Below, piece after piece: positions 6,018 to 10,564 of a stretch of 10,564 nucleotides of DNA. The stretch's first letter is position 1. Every line of letters starts with the position of its first letter. The translations under genes were made by a program, and so were the position numbers. The notes below the pieces were generated by a model that was given only the letters and a program-made list of their open reading frames with translations, made no database searches and was not told where the DNA came from. The stretch comes from WJMT01 sp964599635 (GTDB lineage Bacteria > Acidobacteriota > Aminicenantia > Aminicenantales > Aminicenantaceae). The stretch covers positions 1 through 10,564 of the forward strand of contig CAZRGM010000005.1 in NCBI GenBank assembly GCA_964599635.1, written 5' to 3'.

Positions 6018-6269
6018 ATGCCTGTAAAAGGTTATGTCGAAATCGATATTGAAAGGTGTAAAGGCTGTGAGATGTGTATCCTTAGCTGTCCCACAGATTG
6101 TTTGGCCTTGAACACATCTGATACCAACAGCTATGGCCTTCCTTATGCCTATCTTAAAGACGAAGACAACTGCATTGCCTGCTTGAACTGTTCTGTGGTG
6201 TGTCCGGATGCTGCCATCATCGTGTACAAAGAAATCAAAGAAAAAAGTCAACCAAACCAGAGGAGCTAA
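6018..6269 (+). CDS. 2x[4Fe-4S] ferredoxin subunit (delta) of 2-oxoacid:ferredoxin oxidoreductase
   Basis: The 83-residue ferredoxin has two complete cluster motifs, CKGCEMCILSCP (14-25) and CIACLNCSVVCP (52-63), which would bind two [4Fe-4S] clusters and carry electrons from the catalytic core to external ferredoxin. It corresponds to the delta subunit (KorD or VorC type). It starts at ATG 6018 after GGAGG (6008-6012). It is the first gene of a four-gene operon; the next start codon is only 2 bp beyond its stop, and that gene's AGGAG site overlaps its 3' end, which suggests translational coupling. Confidence 0.93.
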   Translation: MPVKGYVEIDIERCKGCEMCILSCPTDCLALNTSDTNSYGLPYAYLKDEDNCIACLNCSVVCPDAAIIVYKEIKEKSQPNQRS

Positions 6270-6271
6270 AA

Positions 6272-7330
6272 ATGGGTGAATTAAGATTAATGAAAGGTAA
6301 TGAAGCTCTGGCAGAAGCCGCCATACGGGCGGGTCTTCAGGGCTTTTTTGGGTACCCCATCACCCCTCAGTCCGAAGTGATGGAATATTTAGCCCTGCAT
6401 GAACCCGAACATGATTATGTCTTTCTCCAAGCAGAAAGCGAAGTGGCTGCCGTCAATATGCTGTATGGAGCAGCCGGAGCTGGAGCCCGGGTTTTAACCA
6501 CCACCTCTTCTCCAGGTTTCTCTCTAATGCAGGAAGGAATTTCCTATATAGCCTGCGCTGAAATTCCCTGCCTCTTCTGCAATGTAACACGAGGGGGACC
6601 CGGACTGGGAACCATACAGCCCAGCCAGAGCGATTATTTCCAGTCCACCAAAGGAGGCGGCCATGGAGATTATCACACCATCGTGCTGGCACCAAATTCC
6701 GTTCAAGAAAGCGTAGAATTTGTGTATCTGGGATTTGAACTGGCCGATAAATATCGAACACCGGTGACCCTTCTTTCTGATGGGGCTATCGGTCAAATGA
6801 TGGAAAAAGTCGAACTTCCGGATCCTATCGAATACAAACCGAACAAACCCTGGGCCACCACAGGAAAAACAAAGGACAGAGAGCGCAACATTTTGACCTC
6901 GCTTTACATCGAATCTGAAGACATGGAGGAACAGAACCGAAAACTTCAAAGAAAGTACGAAAAGATCAAGCAGAATGAAGTGCGGTATGAAGAATACCAA
7001 ACTGAAGATGCAGAAATCATCATCACATCATTCGGACTCTCTTCCAGGGTCTGCAGAAAATCAGTGGACATCGGCCGTGAGAATGGAATGAAAATCGGAC
7101 TTTTCAGACCCCAAACTCTGTGGCCTTTTCCCTGGGAAAAACTCAAAGAATATGGGGATAAGAAAAACGTTAAATTTTTCATCTCCGTTGAAATGAACGC
7201 AGGTCAGATGGTCGAAGACGTGAAGCTGGCTGTTTGCGGTAAAAAACCGATTTATTTCTACGGACGCATGGGCGGTATTGTTCCTGATCCTGACGAAGTC
7301 TACGAACATATAAAGAAAATAAAGGAGTGA
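6272..7330 (+). CDS. 2-oxoacid:ferredoxin oxidoreductase, alpha subunit (VorB/KorA type)
   Basis: The 352-residue product is the alpha subunit of a thiamine-dependent oxidoreductase that converts a 2-oxoacid plus CoA to acyl-CoA, CO2 and reduced ferredoxin, or the reverse. MKGNEALAEAAIRAG (7-21), GYPITPQSE (27-35), LQAESEVAAVNM (52-63), TTSSPGFSLMQEGISY (77-92) and RGGPGLGTIQPSQSDY (107-122) are diagnostic. The C-terminal domain II covers about 247-345, ending YGRMGGIVPDPDEV (330-343). The opening and the length of about 350 residues resemble proteins annotated as 3-methyl-2-oxobutanoate dehydrogenase subunit VorB, but KorA of the 2-oxoglutarate enzyme is very similar and the fumarase neighbour suggests a citric-acid-cycle role. 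ATG 6272 has AGGAG (6261-6265) at a 6-base spacing; an upstream in-frame start at 6200 would overlap the ferredoxin gene heavily. Confidence 0.92.
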   Translation: MGELRLMKGNEALAEAAIRAGLQGFFGYPITPQSEVMEYLALHEPEHDYVFLQAESEVAAVNMLYGAAGAGARVLTTTSSPGFSLMQEGISYIACAEIPCLFCNVTRGGPGLGTIQPSQSDYFQSTKGGGHGDYHTIVLAPNSVQESVEFVYLGFELADKYRTPVTLLSDGAIGQMMEKVELPDPIEYKPNKPWATTGKTKDRERNILTSLYIESEDMEEQNRKLQRKYEKIKQNEVRYEEYQTEDAEIIITSFGLSSRVCRKSVDIGRENGMKIGLFRPQTLWPFPWEKLKEYGDKKNVKFFISVEMNAGQMVEDVKLAVCGKKPIYFYGRMGGIVPDPDEVYEHIKKIKE

Positions 7331-7334
7331 TATC

Positions 7335-8120
7335 ATGAAAGAAGGATACAAACTTATCTATAAACCCCCTCCAACTCTGCTCCCTAAAAGGATGCATTAC
7401 TGTCCAGGATGCTTCCATTCCACCATACACAAACTTCTCATGGAAGTGGTCGATGAGATGGACATTCAGGATAAGACAATAGGTGTATGTCCGGTGGGAT
7501 GCGCTGTTTTTGCTTATGATTATATGGATGTGGATATGCAGGAAGCCGCTCACGGAAGAGCCGCAGCAGTGGCCACCGGCATCAAGCGTATGCTGCCTGA
7601 CCGATTCGTGTTCTCCTACCAGGGAGATGGCGACCTGGCAGCCATTGGAACGGCAGAGACTCTCCATGCCTGCAATCGAGGCGAAAATTTCACTTTCATT
7701 TTTATCAATAACGGCATTTATGGGATGACCGGCGGCCAGATGGCCCCCACAACTCTTGAAGGGCAAAAGACAACCACTTCTCCGTTTGGCAGGGATGCCT
7801 CGAAAATAGGTCTTCCTCTAAAAATGTCAGAAATCGTGTCTCAGTTTGACCGGGTGGCTTATGTGGAGCGGGTCAGCTGTGATACAGCCGCTCACACCCG
7901 AAAAGCAAAAAAAGCGCTCTGGTATGCTTTTGAATATCAAAAAAGAAATCTAGGGACTACGTTTATTGAAGTCGCTTCAAACTGTCCTTCAGGCTGGAAA
8001 ATGACTCCAAGGGAATCTTTACAATGGATGGAAGAAAGGGTTTTCCCCTACTACCCGCTGAAAGTTTTCAAGAAACCTGACATAAAGGTATTTCCGAAAC
8101 CTGTGAAAAAGGAGGGATAG
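7335..8120 (+). CDS. 2-oxoacid:ferredoxin oxidoreductase, beta (thiamine diphosphate-binding) subunit
   Basis: The 261-residue product carries the thiamine diphosphate and Mg2+ site: GDGD (97-100) leading to NNGIYGMTGGQ (125-135). CPGC (23-26) near the N-terminus and C217 in SNCPSGW, with a third cysteine from the VCPVGC stretch (C52 or C56), probably hold the proximal [4Fe-4S] cluster that takes electrons from the thiamine intermediate. HGRAAAVATGIKR (73-85) is typical of the family. Its ribosome binding site AAAGGAG (7321-7327) overlaps the end of the alpha gene, and the ATG is 4 bp past that gene's stop. The LPLKMSE segment (160-166) is in the region that helps set substrate choice, but I cannot assign the substrate by eye. 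Confidence 0.93.
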   Translation: MKEGYKLIYKPPPTLLPKRMHYCPGCFHSTIHKLLMEVVDEMDIQDKTIGVCPVGCAVFAYDYMDVDMQEAAHGRAAAVATGIKRMLPDRFVFSYQGDGDLAAIGTAETLHACNRGENFTFIFINNGIYGMTGGQMAPTTLEGQKTTTSPFGRDASKIGLPLKMSEIVSQFDRVAYVERVSCDTAAHTRKAKKALWYAFEYQKRNLGTTFIEVASNCPSGWKMTPRESLQWMEERVFPYYPLKVFKKPDIKVFPKPVKKEG

Positions 8121-8124
8121 AGAG

Positions 8125-8682
8125 ATGTTAAAGGAAATGGTATTTGCTGGATTTGGAGGGCAGGGAGTTCTGTCCATGGGAACCTTAATCGCTTATGCCT
8201 CCATGAAGGAGGGAAAAGAAGTGAGCTGGTTCCCCTCCTATGGGCCTGAGATGAGAGGCGGGACAGCTAACTGCATGGTTAATGTGAGTGATGAGAAAAT
8301 CTCCTCCCCCATTGATACATCATTTGATATCGCCTGTGTCTTTAACATCCCTTCTTTAGAAAAATTCGAGCCCAAAGTCAAAAAAGGCGGGCTCCTCTTC
8401 TGGGAAAGCAGCACAATAAAAAAAGGTCCCACCCGAAAGGATATCCATACCTTTAAAATTCCAGCCATAAGAACAGCTACGGATAAGCTTAAGAACATTC
8501 AAGTCATGAATATGGTGGTCATGGGAGCTCTGGTCAAAGTAAGCCACATTATAAAAAAAGAATCTATTCTGACCGCTCTCAAAGAAGTGCTTCCCGAAAG
8601 GCATCATCACTTGATTCCTTTAAATCAACAAGCGATCGACTTAGGCATGGGCATGGTGGAGGAGCTGGGGGAAAAACAGTAA
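8125..8682 (+). CDS. 2-oxoacid:ferredoxin oxidoreductase, gamma subunit
   Basis: The 185-residue product is the gamma subunit, a Rossmann-like domain that helps bind CoA and assemble the complex. GFGGQGVLSMGTLIAYA (9-25) and SYGPEMRGGTANC (38-50) are the standard signatures. Its ATG is 4 bp past the beta stop and is served by GGAGGG (8111-8116). It closes the operon. The delta-alpha-beta-gamma order matches KorDABC-type clusters of anaerobes. Directly after the stop the sequence turns into T-rich tandem repeats rather than a standard terminator; a palindromic element about 195 bp further on may end transcription. Confidence 0.93.
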   Translation: MLKEMVFAGFGGQGVLSMGTLIAYASMKEGKEVSWFPSYGPEMRGGTANCMVNVSDEKISSPIDTSFDIACVFNIPSLEKFEPKVKKGGLLFWESSTIKKGPTRKDIHTFKIPAIRTATDKLKNIQVMNMVVMGALVKVSHIIKKESILTALKEVLPERHHHLIPLNQQAIDLGMGMVEELGEKQ

Positions 8683-8696
8683 CGCCCTCCCTTTTT

Positions 8697-8744
8697 GCGT
8701 TGATTGCGTTTTTTGCGTTGATTGCGTTTTTTGCGTTTTTTGTG
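8697..8744. repeat. 18-bp tandem repeat, two full units plus a partial third
   Basis: GCGTTGATTGCGTTTTTT is present twice exactly (8697-8714 and 8715-8732), followed by a shortened third unit (GCGTTTTTTGTG). It begins 14 bp after the gamma subunit stop. Open frames reading through it are low-complexity and are not genes. Confidence 0.9.
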
Positions 8745-8834
8745 TTGGTTTTATTTTGTCTTATTGTTCTGGGTTATTCCTCTGTCATTCCGGTCCCTGT
8801 TTTCGCGAGGGCAGGCTTCCTCTGCATCCCGGGT

Positions 8835-8888
8835 TATTCTGTCATTCCGAACTATTCTGTCATTCCGGGCTATTCTGTCATTCCCGTG
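8835..8888. repeat. Three 18-bp tandem units sharing TATTCTGTCATTCC
   Basis: Units at 8835-8852, 8853-8870 and 8871-8888 share the first 14 bases and differ only in the last four. A looser relative lies upstream (8774-8792). The last unit runs directly into the palindromic element at 8877, so the array looks like an expansion of one arm of that element. Confidence 0.85.
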
Positions 8889-8943
8889 AAAACGGGAATC
8901 CAGATTTCTTTATACGCTGGATTCCCGCTGCTGCGGGAATGAC
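8877..8943. repeat. Palindromic CATTCCCG/CGGGAATCCAG intergenic repeat
   Basis: GTCATTCCCG (8877-8886) pairs with CGGGAATGAC (8934-8943), and CGGGAATCCAG (8893-8903) pairs with CTGGATTCCCG (8917-8927). Each half can also fold locally (ATTCCCG/CGGGAAT). This is the layout of the abundant GTCATTCCCG-type repeats seen in many proteobacterial and other genomes, related in form to Neisseria dRS3 repeats. It may double as a terminator or mRNA-end stabiliser for the oxidoreductase operon. Confidence 0.8.
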
Positions 8944-9040
8944 ATTTATGGTTTTTCTGGTTTGTCTAGTTAAAATAGGAACAAAGGCGATTTTGATAAA
9001 ATTCAGGTGTGGCTGAAGAATAATTAAGATCCCATTTTAG

Positions 9041-9163
9041 TTATTCACGAGTTTAGATTGCGGCAGATGCGAGGCACAGGGCATGAAGCTGTGGTCCTTC
9101 ACCGCAAATGCCCTGCAACAAAGCAGATGCGGTGGGAATCGGCCCGTTCATCATCCAGGTTAG
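9041..9163. repeat. Dispersed repeat element (copy B), inverted relative to copy A
   Basis: The reverse complement of 9041-9132 aligns without gaps to 4685-4776, with 75 of 92 bases identical by my count. The hairpin is kept: CAGGGCAT (9077-9084) with ATGCCCTG (9108-9115). On the copy A sense, one stem pair changes from T-A to C-G on both sides, and an outer A-T becomes G-T. The right end keeps an ATCCAGGTTA tail like the terminal repeat of copy A. Copy B lacks the extra inner inverted-repeat block (4544-4662) found in copy A. The bases on either side (8944-9040 and 9164-9241) show nothing else I recognise. Confidence 0.8.
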
Positions 9164-9241
9164 AAAAAAACAACTGGAAAAAAATTGATTAAAGTGTGAA
9201 AATTTAAAATCAAAAAAAATTAACAACTAGGAATACAGGAA

Positions 9242-10051
9242 ATGAAAAAACCAAAAAAAGGTCTTGAACTTTTAGCCATTACCGCGGCTTTTTTTGTTTT
9301 CACATTCGCCGCAAACCCATTATCAGGCAAGAGCCAGGATAAGGCTGAAAAAATCCTGAAAGAATTCGCCTCCGACTATGCGGAAAACGACGAGCTTCCC
9401 AAAAATCCTCTGGAATTCGGAATCCGTATTACCGGTACGGAAGAAAGCCGCTGGACCATCTCCATCCATCCCGGCCGCAGTCCTGAGGTTTCCCTTTCCA
9501 AAGGACTTCCTGATACACCAACCTTTGTGGGGAAAACCGACCTTGAAACACTATCCAAAATATACCGGGGTGAAATAAACGCTCTCACCGCCGCCGGGCG
9601 TGCCCGGATGTCGGACAAAACTCCGTTCGATTTCGAATTCATCAATGGATTCCAGCCTGATCCTGATTTTTTAGGAGAAGTCATGCTCCCAGTGGGATTT
9701 CACTTTTTTACCCGCGGCAAACCGGAGGTTATTCCTTTTGGTGAGGAGTACAGCCGGTTTGTACACGGTGGAAACGCCGTCATTTTTTATTATCAAAAAG
9801 GACTCCGCACCGGATGGTACCAGATAAAAAAAGGCATGACCATCAATGAAACCCTGGAGGATGCGGTCAATCCTTTTCCCACCCTGTTTGTTTTTATAAA
9901 AGGGAAAGGAAAAGGACGCCTGGGTGACAAAACCATATCCCTTGAACAAGGCATGTCCGTTTTTGTTCCCGCCGGAATGGTCCATCAGTTCTGGACCGAC
10001 GAAGAAAGGGGAATGGAATTCATCATCATCATGTTCGGCGAAGGCGCATAA
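9242..10051 (+). CDS. Exported SCP2-like/cupin fusion protein of unknown function
   Basis: The 269-residue product starts with a signal-peptide-like segment (MKKPKKG then a hydrophobic run 8-26), so it is probably periplasmic or membrane-anchored. Residues about 33-140 resemble an SCP2-type sterol/lipid-binding fold: WTISIHPG (71-78), PTFVGKTDLETLSKIYRGEINALTAAGRAR (93-122). Residues about 165-266 look like a cupin barrel: FVFIKGKGKGRLGDKTISLEQGMSVFVPAGMVHQFW (216-251). The usual first cupin motif, with its His-X-His and Glu, is not recognisable; only H248 of the second motif stands out, so metal binding may be lost. A weak AGGA (9229-9232) precedes the start. It is followed 73 bp later by another exported protein gene. 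A lipid-sensing or carrier role is speculation. Confidence 0.75.
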   Translation: MKKPKKGLELLAITAAFFVFTFAANPLSGKSQDKAEKILKEFASDYAENDELPKNPLEFGIRITGTEESRWTISIHPGRSPEVSLSKGLPDTPTFVGKTDLETLSKIYRGEINALTAAGRARMSDKTPFDFEFINGFQPDPDFLGEVMLPVGFHFFTRGKPEVIPFGEEYSRFVHGGNAVIFYYQKGLRTGWYQIKKGMTINETLEDAVNPFPTLFVFIKGKGKGRLGDKTISLEQGMSVFVPAGMVHQFWTDEERGMEFIIIMFGEGA

Positions 10052-10062
10052 GATAGGCTTGC

Positions 10063-10092
10063 TTGCCAACGTTGATTCTAAAATAATATGAT
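10063..10092 (+). promoter_or_regulatory. Promoter for the C69 dipeptidase gene
   Basis: TTGCCA (10063-10068) and TATGAT (10087-10092) are each five of six to the sigma70 consensus, with an 18-bp spacer. Transcription would start near 10099, about 25 bases before the start codon, leaving room for the AAAGGAG site at 10112-10118. Confidence 0.5.
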
Positions 10093-10124
10093 ATGATCAT
10101 GAATATTTCGCAAAGGAGATAAGA

Positions 10125-10564
10125 ATGTTCATGCGATTTTGGAAAAAATTATTTTTTCTAACCGCAATCATATGCATTACATTGACCCTTCCCGCTTATA
10201 TCACCGGGGATTGCTTCACCGTACTGGTCGGCAAGGACGCGTCCGCTGATGGATCGGTCTTATTCGGACATAATGAACAGAACGGAGGACGGAGAATTAT
10301 CAATTACTGGTATGTCCCGCGGATGCAGTATCCGGCCGGGACAGAAGTGGTTCTTAAAAACGGGGGCCGTCTCCCCCAGGTTCAAAAGACCTATGCCATG
10401 ATGTGGCTTCAAAATCCCGAAGTGGAATTCGGCGATTCCTATTTCAATGAATGGGGGGTGGCCGTCTCTTCAGACGCCTGTCCCACCCGGGAAGATTCCT
10501 ATGAAAAGCTGGTGGAAAGAGGCGATATCACCGACGGCGGAATCGGGTACATGCTGCGGCGCCT
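10125..10564 (+). CDS. Peptidase family C69 dipeptidase, exported, 3' end cut by the window
   Basis: The first 146 codons are present and the frame is open to the window edge. A basic start (MFMRFWKK) and hydrophobic run (9-24) form a signal peptide. The mature protein probably begins at or near C30 in GDCFTVLVGKDASADGSVLFGHNEQ (28-52). That matches the N-terminal nucleophile segment of C69 dipeptidases (PepD family), where cleavage exposes the catalytic Cys. YFNEWGVAVSSDAC (106-119) is the second conserved block. The family hydrolyses dipeptides; an exported copy suggests peptide scavenging outside the cytoplasm. The start has a strong AAAGGAG site (10112-10118). The family is usually about 450-550 residues, so roughly a third or less is seen. 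Confidence 0.88.
   Translation, partial: MFMRFWKKLFFLTAIICITLTLPAYITGDCFTVLVGKDASADGSVLFGHNEQNGGRRIINYWYVPRMQYPAGTEVVLKNGGRLPQVQKTYAMMWLQNPEVEFGDSYFNEWGVAVSSDACPTREDSYEKLVERGDITDGGIGYMLRR

Noticed and set aside
8693..8943. A CRISPR array, suggested by regular short repeats
   Set aside because: Units are 18 bp head to tail without unique spacers, and no cas genes are nearby.
8700..9016. Rightward open frames of 80 and 86 codons after the gamma subunit gene
   Set aside because: They translate tandem repeats and the CATTCCCG palindrome; peptides such as CHSRENGNP are a known product of reading such repeats, not a protein family.
9185..9210. TTGATT and TAAAAT as a promoter for the SCP2-cupin gene
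   Set aside because: The spacer is only 14 bp, and such matches are expected by chance in AT-rich DNA.

Overview
The window reads as a piece of an anaerobic bacterial chromosome of moderate GC content. It is probably from a poorly cultivated lineage: Desulfobacterota-like or Aminicenantes-like organisms are my guess, not a result. The reasons are a ferredoxin-dependent 2-oxoacid oxidoreductase operon, an oxygen-sensitive [4Fe-4S] class I fumarase subunit, a free-standing four-helix-bundle S23 protein, a family C69 dipeptidase, and intergenic DNA rich in dispersed palindromic repeats. No tRNA, rRNA, CRISPR array, recombinase or transposase gene is visible.

Left part (1-4470). A small protein of unknown function (39-506) is followed by an Asp/Glu/hydantoin racemase family gene (554-1210). 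The racemase gene lies between two perfect 35-bp inverted repeats (507-541 and 1198-1232). An endonuclease IV-like TIM-barrel gene runs the opposite way (2130-1243). A spacer of about 495 bp holds a GC-rich hairpin stretch, a candidate promoter and a near-perfect 20-bp palindrome ahead of an aldehyde dehydrogenase gene (2626-4050). A convergent four-helix-bundle gene follows (4470-4066).

Middle part (4471-8682). A MITE-like element with nested inverted repeats (4530-4783) precedes a good sigma70-type promoter (4926-4954). Then come a fumarate hydratase alpha subunit (5043-5900) and a tight four-gene operon, ferredoxin-alpha-beta-gamma, of a 2-oxoglutarate or branched-chain 2-oxoacid:ferredoxin oxidoreductase (6018-8682). 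Together these would link fumarate/malate chemistry with ferredoxin-linked 2-oxoacid oxidation or reductive carboxylation. The fumarase beta subunit is not in the window.

Right part (8683-10564). A 559-bp repeat cluster holds two 18-bp-period tandem arrays, a palindromic CATTCCCG/CGGGAATCCAG element, and a second, inverted copy of the middle-part element. It is followed by an exported SCP2-cupin fusion gene (9242-10051) and the first 146 codons of an exported C69 dipeptidase.

The most interesting observation is the racemase cassette. Its perfect inverted repeats lie just beyond the stop codons of two convergent neighbours, and the right repeat encodes the gene's last three codons and stop. 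Flipping the segment would therefore keep the gene intact but move it from the upstream small gene's transcript to the endonuclease gene's transcript. Second is the dispersed repeat family (copies at 4530-4783 and 9041-9163, plus an edge copy at 1-28), whose core carries a hairpin with a compensatory base change.
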